Shown piece by piece: positions 1 to 8,771 of a stretch of 64,000 nucleotides of DNA (its first letter is position 1; each line of letters starts with the position of its first letter). The notes under the pieces are model-generated. The model saw only the letters and a program-made list of their open reading frames with translations, did no database searches and was not told the origin of the DNA. The DNA is taken from positions 2,864,010 to 2,928,009 of the forward strand of contig NZ_JH976537.1 of NCBI RefSeq assembly GCF_000309385.1, in the 5' to 3' direction. Position numbers and translations under genes: made by a program. Origin of the DNA: Nodosilinea nodulosa PCC 7104 (GTDB lineage: Bacteria; Cyanobacteriota; Cyanobacteriia; Phormidesmidales; Phormidesmidaceae).

Positions 1-144
1 TGGCGGTGCCTCAGACCACGCAATGACTACACCTTGCCGCCTTTTGAATTGACGGTCTTATCAGCCATGCTTACCACTCCAGTCAGAGGATGCTTAGCCA
101 TCGCCTCAGGACTGCCACTCCGCTGAAATTTAGAGAGATTTCCC

Positions 145-1827
145 ATGTTGACCAACCCCGCCCAAAAGTATCGCCCCTTTGCGCCGATCGCACTGCCCGA
201 CCGCACCTGGCCCAGCCAAGTGATTACCCAGCCGCCAATCTGGCTCAGTACCGACCTGCGCGACGGCAACCAGGCGCTAATTGAACCCATGTCTGTGGAG
301 CAAAAGCTGCGCATGTTTGAGCTGCTGGTGCAGATTGGCTTCAAAGAAATCGAGGTCGCCTTTCCCTCGGCTTCGGAGACCGACTTTCGCTTTGTGCGCC
401 GCCTGATCGAAGAGAACCGTATCCCTGACGATGTGGAAATTCAGGTGCTCACCCAGGCGCGGGAAGACCTGATTCGCCGCACGTTTGAGTCGCTGGCGGG
501 GGCGAAGCGGGCGATCGTGCATGTCTACAACGCCACAGCCCCGGTATTTCGGCGGGTCGTGTTTCGCAATGACGAAGCAGGCACAATCGCCCTGGCGGTG
601 AATGCGGCGATGCTCATTCGCGATCTGGCCGCAGAGCAGTCCGAAACCCAGTGGCGGTTTGAGTACTCGCCGGAAGTCTTCTCCCAGACAGAGCTGGAGT
701 TTGCGCGGGATATCTGCAATGCGGTGCTGGAGGTATGGCAGCCAACGCCCGATCGCAAAGCGATCATCAACCTGCCCGCCACGGTGGAGAGCGCCACCCC
801 TAACGTGTTTGCCGACCAGGTGGAGTGGATGCACCGCCGCCTGGCCTACCGCGACAGCGTAGATTTGAGCGTGCACAACCACAACGACCGGGGCTGCGCG
901 ATCGCCGCCGCCGAGCTGGGTCAAATGGCCGGGGCCGACCGGGTTGAAGGCTGCCTGTTTGGCAACGGCGAGCGCACCGGCAACGTCGATATCGTCACCC
1001 TGGCGCTCAACCTCTACACCCAGGGCATTCACCCAGGGCTGGATTTTTCGCGCATTAACGAGGTGGCCCGCATTGTCGAAGACTGCACCCAGCTGCCCAT
1101 TCATCCCCGCCACCCCTACGTGGGCGACCTTGTGTTTACAGCGTTTTCTGGATCGCACCAGGATGCGATTCGCAAGGGCTTTGCTGCCCGCAACCCCAAT
1201 GACCTGTGGGATATGCCCTACCTGCCGCTGGACCCTGCCGACCTGGGCCGCTCCTACGAGTCGGTGGTGCGGGTGAACAGCCAGTCGGGCAAGGGCGGCA
1301 TTGCCTTTTTGCTGGAGCGCGACTACAACCTCAGCCTGCCGCGACGTTTGCAGATTGAGTTTAGCCAGGTGGTGCAGCGGGCCATGGATGCCACCGGCAA
1401 GGAGATGACCGCGCCGATGCTGTGGGATCTGTTTGAGCAGGAATATCTGCGGGCCAATATGCCCTTTAAATACGTGGGGCACCACTGGCGAGATGACGAA
1501 AGTCCTGCCGCAGTTTCCACAACCGTGGAATGTAATGGCACCTTGCTGCATCGGCAGGGGCACGGCAATGGCCCCATCGATGCCTTTGTGGATGCGCTGG
1601 CGCTGGGCGTTCGGGTGCACAGCTACGAGGAAAAGGCGATCGGCCACGGTAGCGATGCCGATGCGATCGCCCTGATCGAAATTGCCGCCGACTGGCTAGA
1701 GGGCACCATTCACGGCGTTGGCATCCACAGCAGCATTGTCACCGCCTCGCTGCTGGCGGTGCTCAGCGCCGTGAACCGGGGGCTGGCAACACTGCCCCCC
1801 ACCCAGCGGCAGATCGTTTTACCCTAA
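145..1827 (+). CDS. leuA: 2-isopropylmalate synthase, long (type 2) form
   Basis: Condenses acetyl-CoA with 2-oxoisovalerate, the committed step of leucine synthesis in the cytosol. The 560-residue product opens with the HMGL-like TIM barrel: [11 protein letters not shown] (metal and substrate site) near residue 35, HNHNDRGCA near 245 and [12 protein letters not shown] near 275. The C-terminal ~150 residues form the regulatory domain that mediates leucine feedback in this family. Length and motifs fit the long LeuA class known from actinobacteria and some cyanobacteria rather than the shorter E. coli-like class. The ATG follows an AGAGAGA purine stretch. A cupin gene follows 95 bp downstream in the same direction. 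No leader peptide or attenuator was recognised in the 144 bp visible upstream. Confidence 0.95.
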   Translation: MLTNPAQKYRPFAPIALPDRTWPSQVITQPPIWLSTDLRDGNQALIEPMSVEQKLRMFELLVQIGFKEIEVAFPSASETDFRFVRRLIEENRIPDDVEIQVLTQAREDLIRRTFESLAGAKRAIVHVYNATAPVFRRVVFRNDEAGTIALAVNAAMLIRDLAAEQSETQWRFEYSPEVFSQTELEFARDICNAVLEVWQPTPDRKAIINLPATVESATPNVFADQVEWMHRRLAYRDSVDLSVHNHNDRGCAIAAAELGQMAGADRVEGCLFGNGERTGNVDIVTLALNLYTQGIHPGLDFSRINEVARIVEDCTQLPIHPRHPYVGDLVFTAFSGSHQDAIRKGFAARNPNDLWDMPYLPLDPADLGRSYESVVRVNSQSGKGGIAFLLERDYNLSLPRRLQIEFSQVVQRAMDATGKEMTAPMLWDLFEQEYLRANMPFKYVGHHWRDDESPAAVSTTVECNGTLLHRQGHGNGPIDAFVDALALGVRVHSYEEKAIGHGSDADAIALIEIAADWLEGTIHGVGIHSSIVTASLLAVLSAVNRGLATLPPTQRQIVLP

Positions 1828-1922
1828 CACCGTGGCGGCGGGTCGGTCAGGTCGACATACAGGGCCTACCCGCTCCAGCCTTGGCCAAAGCTTAAGCTAC
1901 GACTGAACCTTCGGAGGCCACC

Positions 1923-2402
1923 ATGAACGAACCCCAAAACCCCATAGCTGTTGTGGCAGATCAGGTGCCGCTTCGAACCAAACCCTCGAACTATCCAGAA
2001 CCGTATGCTTCCCGCATGGCGGGTCGAGAAAAGCGCCCCCTGGGCGACCTGTTTGGCCTGTCAAACTTTGGGGTCAACCTGACGACGCTGCTGCCGGGGG
2101 CCAGTTCAGCCCTGCGCCACGCCCATTCCCAGCAGGACGAGTTTGTCTATATTCTGTGCGGTCATCCCGTACTGGTGACTGATGCCGGTGAAACACCGCT
2201 CGCTCCGGGCATGTGCGCTGGCTTTAAGGCGGGCACGGGCAATGCCCACCAGCTGATCAATCGCACCTTCGAGAATGTGCAGTATTTGGAGATAGGCGAT
2301 CGCAGTGCCGGAGATTCTGCAATATATCCCGATGATGACTTGCAGGCCGTTTTAGTTGAGGGTCGATGGCAATTTGCCCACAAAGATGGTTCGCCCTATT
2401 AA
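1923..2402 (+). CDS. Cupin-domain protein
   Basis: A 159-residue single-domain cupin of unknown substrate. The beta-barrel motif 1 is visible around residues 60-85: a loop with HAHSQQDEFVYILCGHP supplies the His/His/Glu metal ligands. Motif 2 lies near GNAHQLINRT. The family includes sugar isomerases, dioxygenases and binding proteins, and nothing here decides between them. The start is well supported by TTCGGAGGCC just before the ATG. It lies 95 bp after leuA in the same direction and could be co-transcribed, but no functional link is evident. Confidence 0.8.
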   Translation: MNEPQNPIAVVADQVPLRTKPSNYPEPYASRMAGREKRPLGDLFGLSNFGVNLTTLLPGASSALRHAHSQQDEFVYILCGHPVLVTDAGETPLAPGMCAGFKAGTGNAHQLINRTFENVQYLEIGDRSAGDSAIYPDDDLQAVLVEGRWQFAHKDGSPY

Positions 2403-2672
2403 AAATCTCAACCATAGGGCAAACTCGATTTACCCTGTCCTATTACAGCCAAGGGGTAGGCCTCGTCCTTTAGGAACAAATGAGCATTTCAGCAGAGAGA
2501 CTTCACTAGATAGAACTAGAGCCGAAGCATGAATGCTCTTTTTTTGAGCGCCTAGAAGATATTCCCTTCGAACGATGAGATCCCTCAGCAAACTGCCTAA
2601 CTTGTCCAATAGCAGGTGCAGTAAATAAATTCTTTACTCACATGCTGTTTTTGCTATCTATTAGGCTAAGTG

Positions 2673-3032
2673 ATGAAAGAGATTCTCAATGTTCTAAAAA
2701 GTGCGCTTAATCGCATTCACTGGAAACAATTCGCAGTTGCCTGCTCGGCAATTGTCATTCTTTTAACCGCCAGTGGCGTTGATGCCAGGCAAATGACGGA
2801 CAAATCCGGCTCCTATGGGGAGTTGCCGCCAGCAGGAGATGTCGGTCGGCCTCGCACCACGGGGCAGTGGCAGGCTGAAAATGAGGCGCTGGAAGGACAA
2901 CCTGGCAAACAGCTGAAGCGGATTGCTGAAGAATCGGCTGATGCTGTCAAAAATATGGCCGAGATTTATCCCCAAAACGCTAAAACGCTAATTCCTGGAG
3001 TTGATGACGGTAAACTGCCCACCGACGACTGA
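2673..3032 (+). CDS. Small exported protein of unknown function
   Basis: About 119 residues. A basic N-terminus (KSALNRIHWKQ) is followed by a hydrophobic stretch (FAVACSAIVILLTASG) ending at VDARQ, a plausible Sec signal peptide with cleavage near residue 39-40. The mature part is polar, rich in Gly, Glu, Lys and Ala, and ends in an acidic tail. It resembles small stress-related periplasmic proteins of cyanobacteria in composition only, and no named domain was recognised. The start may be GTG at 2670 or the overlapping ATG at 2673; the ATG is preferred. It stands alone between two non-coding stretches. Confidence 0.65.
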   Translation: MKEILNVLKSALNRIHWKQFAVACSAIVILLTASGVDARQMTDKSGSYGELPPAGDVGRPRTTGQWQAENEALEGQPGKQLKRIAEESADAVKNMAEIYPQNAKTLIPGVDDGKLPTDD

Positions 3033-3264
3033 TCACCCGTTTTTCTCCCGTTGCAGCTAGATATGCTCAGTGGAATTCAGCTCCGCCGCAACACAATCTT
3101 TGGCGGGGCTACCTGTCCCTAGGGAAGAATTGCATTCGTCAGCTTACCACTATTAAAGCAACCACAAACCGAGTCAAAAACTTGCGGCTGTTTCTGCAAG
3201 TCATACCCTTTGAAAACAAATGTGTAGCAAGAGTCACGTTGATTAGAAGATCCAGAAACTCTAT

Positions 3265-3289
3265 GAACGTTCAAACGTTTAAACGTTCA
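3265..3289. promoter_or_regulatory. Near-palindromic operator-like site
   Basis: A run of overlapping palindromes (GAACGTTC, then AACGTTTAAACGTT) 66 bp upstream of the DUF2945 start. Symmetry and length resemble a dimeric repressor site, for example of the TetR type, but the regulator is unknown. A related palindrome occurs at 46630-46647. Confidence 0.4.
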
Positions 3290-3354
3290 CAGGAGAAATG
3301 TTTTAACCAGATTGGCCAAAGCTATGAAACGCGCTGAACTATTGAGTAACGACC

Positions 3355-3747
3355 ATGACACAAGCATTTAAGCCGGGCGATCGCGTCTCCTGGAACACAG
3401 CCCAGGGAAAAACTGTCGGCAAAATAGTTAAAAAGCTGACTTCCCGTACAACAGTCCGGACAGTTTTAGCAACGAAGCTACAAGGCTTACAGGGCGGTCA
3501 CCCTAGCAATCGCCCATTTGAATCAAGGTTACCTTGCAGGCTGACATTGATTTAAATACCTTGGGCAACGTAGGCTCTAGCTTACAGGCAAAATTCAGGG
3601 CGATTTTCTGTCCGGAGTATTGCCCGTACCGAAATTAAAGGCCATACCGTCGCCGCATCAGAGGACGACCCGCAATACCTGGTAGAAAGTGAGAAAACTG
3701 GCAGCCAAGCAGCCCATAAGCCAGATGCCTTAGAAAAAGAAAACTAG
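3355..3747 (+). pseudogene. DUF2945 (Tudor-like) gene interrupted by a short insertion
   Basis: The 5' part encodes MTQAFKPGDRVSWNTAQGK, the typical opening of DUF2945 / hypervirulence-associated Tudor-domain proteins. The frame then enters unrelated sequence and stops at 3555. The missing 3' half is intact at 3630-3747 and reads EIKGHTVAASEDDPQYLVES, then AAHKPDALEKEN and a stop. Removing 3450-3622 plus one copy of the 7-bp duplication CCCGTAC (180 bp in all) joins the halves in frame and restores a ~70-residue protein, the normal family length. The gene is therefore broken by a recent, cleanly reversible insertion. The function of the family is unclear; a chromatin-like or RNA-binding Tudor fold is assumed from its name. 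Confidence 0.85.
3450..3622. mobile_element. 173-bp MITE-like insertion in the DUF2945 gene
   Basis: Flanked by a perfect 7-bp direct repeat CCCGTAC (3443-3449 and 3623-3629). Imperfect terminal inverted repeats share the core TCCGGACAG, at 3455-3463 and inverted at 3608-3616, each 5-6 nt from its end. It carries no credible ORF, so it would depend on a transposase elsewhere. The parent IS was not identified. Confidence 0.75.
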
Positions 3748-3877
3748 ACCCCGAGAAGTTTGGCCCTGGTTGAATGACAACACCCTTGAAACCCTTATGC
3801 TGCTGTAGGGTGAGTTAGCTTCAGCGTATTCCAACAAAACCGTTACTGGGGTTGGGTACTCTCCTCGGGAGACGCTA

Positions 3878-3899
3878 CGCGAACGCTTCGCTCAACACC
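3878..3899 (-). repeat. Short dispersed repeat, inverted copy
   Basis: This 22-bp stretch, containing GAACGCTTCGCTCAACACC, recurs exactly in the opposite orientation at 9889-9910. It lies in the 288-bp gap between the broken DUF2945 gene and the ccmK operon. The rest of that gap shows no gene. Confidence 0.7.
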
Positions 3900-3977
3900 A
3901 ACCTACAGCAAAACTTTTGTCAGTTAATCAGGGGATAAGCCGCAGCGCTGCTTGTGGTGCATGCTTAGGTCTGACAG

Positions 3978-4014
3978 AAACCCCTGGATTGCCGGTAAAG
4001 CAATTCAGGGGTTT
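3978..4014 (-). terminator. Hairpin after ccmK4
   Basis: Inverted repeat of about 15 bp (AAACCCCTG.ATTGC paired with GCAAT.CAGGGGTTT), 22 bp beyond the ccmK4 stop on the minus strand. It lacks a long U-run, so termination is likely but not certain. Confidence 0.5.
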
Positions 4015-4035
4015 GGCGCAGTCTTAACCTTCTCT

Positions 4036-4383
4036 CTAACGGCCAGTCGAGCCGGGCAAAATGGGTTGCTCGACCGCCTGGCGGTAGATTTCGGTCTCTT
4101 CGTTGAAGTCGATGGGCAGTACGGCAACCACGTTTTCGTGGGGTCGGGGGATAATTACCCAGGTTTCGAGAATGCCGCCGGGGGTTTTTTCGGCCGCTTC
4201 TACCCCAGCGGCCATGGCCGCTTTTACTTCGGAGACATCGCCACGAATGTTGATGCAGAATCGGGCGCTACCGGCGCGAATGTAGCCAATGAGCGTGACG
4301 CGCCCGGCTTTAACCATTGCATCGGCGGCGGCTAGCACCGGGGGAAACCCTCTGGTTTCGAGCGACCCGACGGCCTGTGGCAT
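4036..4383 (-). CDS. ccmK4: Carboxysome shell protein CcmK4-like (BMC domain)
   Basis: A 115-residue single BMC-domain hexameric shell protein of the beta-carboxysome. The sequence AVGSLETRGFP, ADAMVKAGRVTLIGYIRAGS and PRPHENVVAVLPIDF is characteristic of CcmK4 rather than CcmK1/2, which have GYEKIGSG and RPHENLEYVLPI. The C-terminus carries a short variable tail. It is the second gene of a two-gene unit with the CcmK3-like gene 135 bp upstream. In beta-cyanobacteria this pair usually lies outside the main ccm operon and is thought to tune shell permeability. The start ATG is preceded by CAGGAGAACC (GGTTCTCCTG on the plus strand). The 4/3 assignment rests on motif recall and the operon arrangement. 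Confidence 0.9.
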   Translation of the reverse strand: MPQAVGSLETRGFPPVLAAADAMVKAGRVTLIGYIRAGSARFCINIRGDVSEVKAAMAAGVEAAEKTPGGILETWVIIPRPHENVVAVLPIDFNEETEIYRQAVEQPILPGSTGR

Positions 4384-4518
4384 GGTGGTTCTCCTGGGAA
4401 AGTTCTGTAGGTAAAAAATTCAACCTTCATTGTACGGGGCGGTGGTCGCGATCGCGCCGTGTCGATTTATTAAAGACTGTGGGGGGGATGTAATAGTTGG
4501 CCCTACACCCAAAACGGC

Positions 4519-4830
4519 CTATACCCGGAAGGGCTCGGAGTCGGGGGTAAAACCGATGGGCAAAATCGCGTCGATGTTGTCGGTGGGGTTGGGAATGATC
4601 ACGTGGGTGGTGACTTCGGCCAGGTTGGGGCAGGCATTGGCGGCCACCAACCCCGCCTCCATGGCGCGCTTGACCTCGGCTACCAGGCCGCGAATCACCA
4701 CAAACTGCCGCCCACTCTCGGAGCGATCCTGCACAGAAACGGTGACGTTTCCGGCTTTTACCATGGCATCGGCAGCGGCCAGCACCGCCGGGAAGGTTTG
4801 GGTTTCAATGACGCCGACGGCAATGGCCAT
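4519..4830 (-). CDS. ccmK3: Carboxysome shell protein CcmK3-like (BMC domain)
   Basis: A 103-residue BMC-domain protein. It shares the N-terminal ADAMVKAGNVTV with CcmK proteins but has a divergent pore-loop region (SVQDRSESGRQFVVIRG) and PNPTDNIDAILPI in place of RPHEN, as in CcmK3. CcmK3 proteins are known to assemble poorly alone and to form mixed hexamers with CcmK4, which fits its place directly upstream of ccmK4. GGAGCACCCC precedes the start. Confidence is high for BMC and moderate for the K3 subtype. Confidence 0.82.
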   Translation of the reverse strand: MAIAVGVIETQTFPAVLAAADAMVKAGNVTVSVQDRSESGRQFVVIRGLVAEVKRAMEAGLVAANACPNLAEVTTHVIIPNPTDNIDAILPIGFTPDSEPFRV

Positions 4831-4870
4831 GGGGTGCTCCTAGAGATTTGCTATGCTGCACAACTCTCAA

Positions 4871-5458
4871 CTATACCTTGATGCCGCTGGGTTCTCCGGC
4901 GGTGGCAATAATGCGATCGCAGCCCGACTCCGGCTTGGCCCAGTCGCAGTGACAGACCTTCGGGTCGCCCCAGCACAGGCTGAGGTAAAGCTCGGTGCGG
5001 GTGGCCGCTAGCTCGGCCCATTCGCTGGCGGCAGCTAGCTGCTCGACGGCCTCTAGGGTGGTGGGCTGGGGCTGGTTGCCCGCCATCCACAGGCGCAGGT
5101 CAGCGATGGACTGCCGCCAGAATTCCAGCATGGCGGGCTTGGCCCCCATCAGGGCCAGCTTATCAGCGGGAATCGCAATCAGCTGGGGATGCAGCTCGGG
5201 CACGCGAATGCTGCGATCGCCAAACCGGCAGGTGTGCCACACCAGCCCCGATACCCCATGCTGGTGCTGGTAGTCGTGGATTTGGGCGCGAAAGTCCTGA
5301 ATGGCAAACACCTTGCTGAGTTTGTCGGCCCCAATCGCCTTGGAGAGCACCGGGTTATCGATGCGATCGGCGGAGGAGAGCACCACCCGCTCCCCCTTCC
5401 AGGTGGCGCGCAGTTCCCGATCGAGAAACTCCAGGAGTTGTTCGGTGGTGTAGCTCAT
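4871..5458 (-). CDS. Conserved hypothetical protein
   Basis: A soluble protein of 195 residues with no signal peptide or membrane segment. I recognise no domain. Visible traits are a helical middle (PAMLEFWRQSIADLRLWMAG), a WHTCRFGDRSIRVPELHP stretch and a cysteine-containing C-terminus (LCWGDPKVCHCDW...SGCD). It lies 40 bp upstream of ccmK3 in the same direction, so co-transcription with the shell genes is possible, though a role in carboxysomes is only a guess from position. Confidence 0.6.
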   Translation of the reverse strand: MSYTTEQLLEFLDRELRATWKGERVVLSSADRIDNPVLSKAIGADKLSKVFAIQDFRAQIHDYQHQHGVSGLVWHTCRFGDRSIRVPELHPQLIAIPADKLALMGAKPAMLEFWRQSIADLRLWMAGNQPQPTTLEAVEQLAAASEWAELAATRTELYLSLCWGDPKVCHCDWAKPESGCDRIIATAGEPSGIKV

Positions 5459-5500
5459 GGAGCTATCTTATCAACCCGGCTGCGGGAGTTTTGTGCCCAG

Positions 5501-6436
5501 CTATAGTTTCCCCAGGCGTTCTATCAGCAGCCCATAGACCCCCTCGGCATCGGCGGTTTCGATCACGGTGGCGTTGGCGGGGGCAGTGGGAGTCGGGTAG
5601 GGATTGGCGACCGTTCGCCCCAGACACAGAGATCCCTCCGTTTCAACGTCCAGCCGCATCGATCGCCCGCAGAATAAATCGGGGCGCAGCAGGTAGGCGA
5701 TCACGCAGGGGTCGTGGAGGGGAGGCGCAGCCAGGCCGTGGTGATCGCAGTCGATCTGGCCGTAGTGGCGCAGCATGCCAGCGGCGGCCCGCCCCACAGG
5801 GTTGCCCAGGTTTTCTAAGGCGGTCAGGCGATCGGGGGTAGTCACCACCTGGTGGGTCACATTTAGCCCAATCATGGTCAGCGGCAGGCCCGCCTCGACC
5901 ACGACCCTGGCGGCGTGGGGGTCAACGTAGATATTGAACTCGGCGGCGGGCGTGATGTTGCCTGCCCCTAAGGATCCGCCCATGATCACCACCTGGCCGA
6001 TGCCTCGGGCAATCTCCGGGCATTGGATCAGCGCCACCGCCAGGTTGGTCAGCGGGCCTAGGGTGGCCAGGGTAATCGGGGTGGCAGCGGTGGTCAGCTG
6101 CTCAATTAAGCAGGCCACCGCGTGCTGAGTTTGCAGGGGCATGGTCGGCTCCGGCAGGTCAGCCCCCTGCAATCCGCTGGGGCCGTGGATGTCTTCGGCG
6201 GTGGTGAGCGATCGCAGCATTGGCCGGGGGCACCCCGCGTACACCGGCACATCGGTGCGCTGGGCCAGGTGGCAAATGCGGCGGGCATTAGTCTGGGTGA
6301 GGGGCAGGGGCACGTTGCCCGCCACGGTAGTAATGCCCAGCAGATCAAAGTCGGCGGGGCTAGCGAGGGCGAGCAGAAGGGCGATCGCATCGTCCACTCC
6401 AGGATCGCAGTCAATTATCAGCGGTCGAGGTGGCAT
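5501..6436 (-). CDS. Inosine-uridine preferring nucleoside hydrolase family protein
   Basis: A 311-residue member of the IUNH family, which hydrolyses N-glycosidic bonds of ribonucleosides for purine/pyrimidine salvage. The calcium-binding signature DCDPGVDDA is at residues 9-17, and further conserved parts include GPLTNLAVAL, VIMGGSLGAGNITPAAEFNIYVDP and HHGLAAPPLHDPCVIAYLL with the C-terminal catalytic His region. Length matches the family. Substrate preference cannot be read from the sequence. It is followed 42 bp downstream by the unknown 195-residue protein on the same strand. Confidence 0.9.
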   Translation of the reverse strand: MPPRPLIIDCDPGVDDAIALLLALASPADFDLLGITTVAGNVPLPLTQTNARRICHLAQRTDVPVYAGCPRPMLRSLTTAEDIHGPSGLQGADLPEPTMPLQTQHAVACLIEQLTTAATPITLATLGPLTNLAVALIQCPEIARGIGQVVIMGGSLGAGNITPAAEFNIYVDPHAARVVVEAGLPLTMIGLNVTHQVVTTPDRLTALENLGNPVGRAAAGMLRHYGQIDCDHHGLAAPPLHDPCVIAYLLRPDLFCGRSMRLDVETEGSLCLGRTVANPYPTPTAPANATVIETADAEGVYGLLIERLGKL

Positions 6437-6627
6437 GGTAGTTTTTGGGGGTCGCTACAGGGGGTGGCACAGCCAGGCCAGCATGGGTAGCGGCGGCTGC
6501 CCTAAAATACAGCTAGATCAACTCCAGATCGAGATTTAGACCAGAATTGGTTGAGGTCAGGATTTGATTTAGTTACTGAGTTCTATAGTTTTTGGCTATG
6601 AACTCCACCGCTAAGGAGGTTATCCTT

Positions 6628-7626
6628 TTGTCTGCTGCGCTTCGTCTCACGGCTTTCATGGTATCGGGGCTGAGCTTGCTGCTGGTCACCGGCTGCGCGG
6701 GCAGTTCCCTCGAAAAATCGCTGGAGGCCGATCCGCAACTGCAAGATCGACCCGTCTTCAGCGAAAATACGCCCGAATCTACCCCCACCTCTGAAACCAC
6801 TCCGGCTGAAGCGCCTGACTCCACGGCCTCTACCCCCAGCACTAGCGATACCGAGGCGGCGAACTCGCAACCTCAGATCAGCAACGCTACCGCCTTACTC
6901 GATCAGGTGCCTGACGATCTGCGTCCCTACGTGCAAGACTGGCTGGCCCTGGGGCTCGTGGATAAAGCAGACAGTCAAAATACCAGCGGCACCGTGGTCA
7001 AGCCCGACTTCAAGCCCAACCAGGTGATTACCCGAGCCGAATTTGCCCACTGGCTGCTCGCCGCCAACAATGAGTTTTACCAAGACGTACCCGGCAAGCG
7101 CATTCGCCCCGCCACTGCTAGCACCACTCCCGTTTTTCAAGATGTGCCAGCATCTCATCCCTACTTTGCCGATATTCAGGGGCTAGCGGAAGCAGGCATT
7201 ATCCCCAGTGCTAAAACCGGCAACGCCACCGCCGTCACCTTTCGCCCCGATGCGCCCCTAACCCGCGAAATCCTGGTGCTGTGGAAAGTGCCCCTAGACT
7301 CACGGGCTCCGCTGCCCACGGCCACGGCAGAGGCGGTAACCAGCACCTGGGGGTTTCAGGATGTGGCCAAAATTGAGCCTCTGGCCCTGCGAGCGGTGTT
7401 GGCCGACCAGCAAAATGGCGACTTTGCCAACATTCGCCGCGCGTTTGGCTATACAACCCTCTTTCAGCCCCAGAAGGGCGTTACTCAAGCCGAGGCTGCC
7501 GCTGCGCTGTGGCGCTTTGGCAACCAAACTGAAGGCATTTCTGCGGCGGATCGGCTCAAACAGCCTGCATCTCCGTCGCCTTCCTCTCAATCAGATTCCT
7601 CAGAATCCGGCAGTTCTACTAATTAG
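6628..7626 (+). CDS. S-layer homology (SLH) domain lipoprotein
   Basis: A lipoprotein probably anchored in the outer membrane or periplasm. The signal peptide ends in a clear lipobox, LLVTGC. A low-complexity Ser/Thr/Pro/Glu linker follows, then SLH-like repeats: LVDKAD...VITRAEFAHWLL, VFQDVPASHPYFADIQGLAEAGII...FRPDAPLTREILVLW and FQDVAKIEPLALRAVL...FQPQKGVTQAEAAAALWRF. A Ser-rich tail ends the protein. The TTG at 6628 is chosen because AAGGAGGT lies at 6613-6620 and the resulting signal peptide has a typical 22 residues before Cys; an ATG at 6598 would place that perfect Shine-Dalgarno inside the gene. Such proteins bind peptidoglycan-linked polysaccharide. Confidence 0.82.
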   Translation: MSAALRLTAFMVSGLSLLLVTGCAGSSLEKSLEADPQLQDRPVFSENTPESTPTSETTPAEAPDSTASTPSTSDTEAANSQPQISNATALLDQVPDDLRPYVQDWLALGLVDKADSQNTSGTVVKPDFKPNQVITRAEFAHWLLAANNEFYQDVPGKRIRPATASTTPVFQDVPASHPYFADIQGLAEAGIIPSAKTGNATAVTFRPDAPLTREILVLWKVPLDSRAPLPTATAEAVTSTWGFQDVAKIEPLALRAVLADQQNGDFANIRRAFGYTTLFQPQKGVTQAEAAAALWRFGNQTEGISAADRLKQPASPSPSSQSDSSESGSSTN

Positions 7627-7796
7627 CGACAATTCTGGCAACGAAAATACCCGAGAATTTTGATTCCTCTCAAGGACTCAGGCTCTGCGCCCCTACCCTG
7701 GGAGGCACCTCTTGCCCAGCAACCCCCTAACCCCCTTAATCTGCCAACTTGCAGTCCCCAATCACCCACCTACCCATCCACTCATCCACTCCCCCA

Positions 7797-8114
7797 CTAG
7801 CCCCCCAGCAGCGACACACTCATACCAATAAACGCCAGCACCCCCGCTACGATCATGATCAAGGCGGGCATGGCTTTGCGGGTTTGCATCCAGCGGCGAA
7901 TAAAAACAATTACCAGGGCGACTGTGACTCCCATGGCCATGCCTGCCCCACCAGCAGAACCAGCCTGCCATAGCCACGCCCCCAGCAGCAGCAGGGCAGC
8001 GCTGACCAATCCGCTAATCAATGACACCTGACTCCGGGCCTGGGCATAGCCGATCAGGCCGCCGATCGCAGAGAGGGCGGCGTAGGCGATCGCATACAGA
8101 GCTCCAGTGGGCAT
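7797..8114 (-). CDS. TMEM14 family membrane protein
   Basis: A 105-residue integral membrane protein with four hydrophobic helices and little else. The N-terminal AIAYAALSAIGGLIGYAQARSQVSLISG is typical of the TMEM14/UPF0136 family, whose plant members are plastid fatty-acid exporters (FAX). The role in cyanobacteria is not established; lipid or fatty-acid export is the family-based guess. It stands alone and is convergent with the SLH lipoprotein gene. Confidence 0.85.
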   Translation of the reverse strand: MPTGALYAIAYAALSAIGGLIGYAQARSQVSLISGLVSAALLLLGAWLWQAGSAGGAGMAMGVTVALVIVFIRRWMQTRKAMPALIMIVAGVLAFIGMSVSLLGG

Positions 8115-8771
8115 AGCGGCTGGCAGAACTAGAACATTTCTAGGCTAGCGGGGTTTTTGCCGGGGCACAACCCAGGGCTGTGGCAATACAAAAGGCGCGA
8201 TCGCGGCAGATATCATCCTCCTGATGCGGCTAATTCCATAGCAGGTAGCACACCGCTGATTAAATTCTCTACCGCCTGTGCCTGGTTTAGGAACTAATCT
8301 CAACTGAGTTTAGTCACCACCTTAGACCTTCTTTCCAGGGATTAATCTTGCCCAAATCTCGCAGCAGGACGGGGTCTAATAGCTTCGATTTAACATCTGG
8401 ATCAGGGAAGGTGTATTCTTAAGATTAAGAAAATCATTCACTCTGAAAAGGAGGGTTAGCAAGTTTGCCAAAGCAGGCAGCATCACCACAGCTAGGATGG
8501 TTTGGCCGTAAAGAGAGCGTGAAGAGGCTATTCTGGCCATGGACTGGTCAGAATAGCCATGATATTTTCCCTAAAATAGAGTTTCCAAATATATTTTTGG
8601 CTTACAAACCAGCTTTTTGTGATGCCTGAGCTTCTCAATGCCTTCTAGGTCAAGTATTCTTTTTCGAGGATTTTTGCGACGAGAAGTTTGACCAAGAAAG
8701 AAAGGGCTATTATTTTTCATTATTGCCGTCACTTTTTAGATTAAAGTTATTTTTTGAGGAATCGCAGGATC
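8115..8771. other. Non-coding gap with one hairpin
   Basis: A 657-bp stretch without a credible gene; the part nearest the glycosyltransferase is AT-rich compared with its surroundings. A 10-bp perfect inverted repeat GGCTATTCTG/CAGAATAGCC lies at 8526-8558 with a 13-nt loop. It has no adjacent T-run, so it is not an obvious terminator. Nothing else was recognised. Confidence 0.5.

Noticed and set aside
277..1647. 456-codon open frame on the minus strand opposite leuA
   Set aside because: An antisense shadow of leuA: His/Gln/Gly-rich composition and no family features, while the plus strand has clear LeuA motifs.
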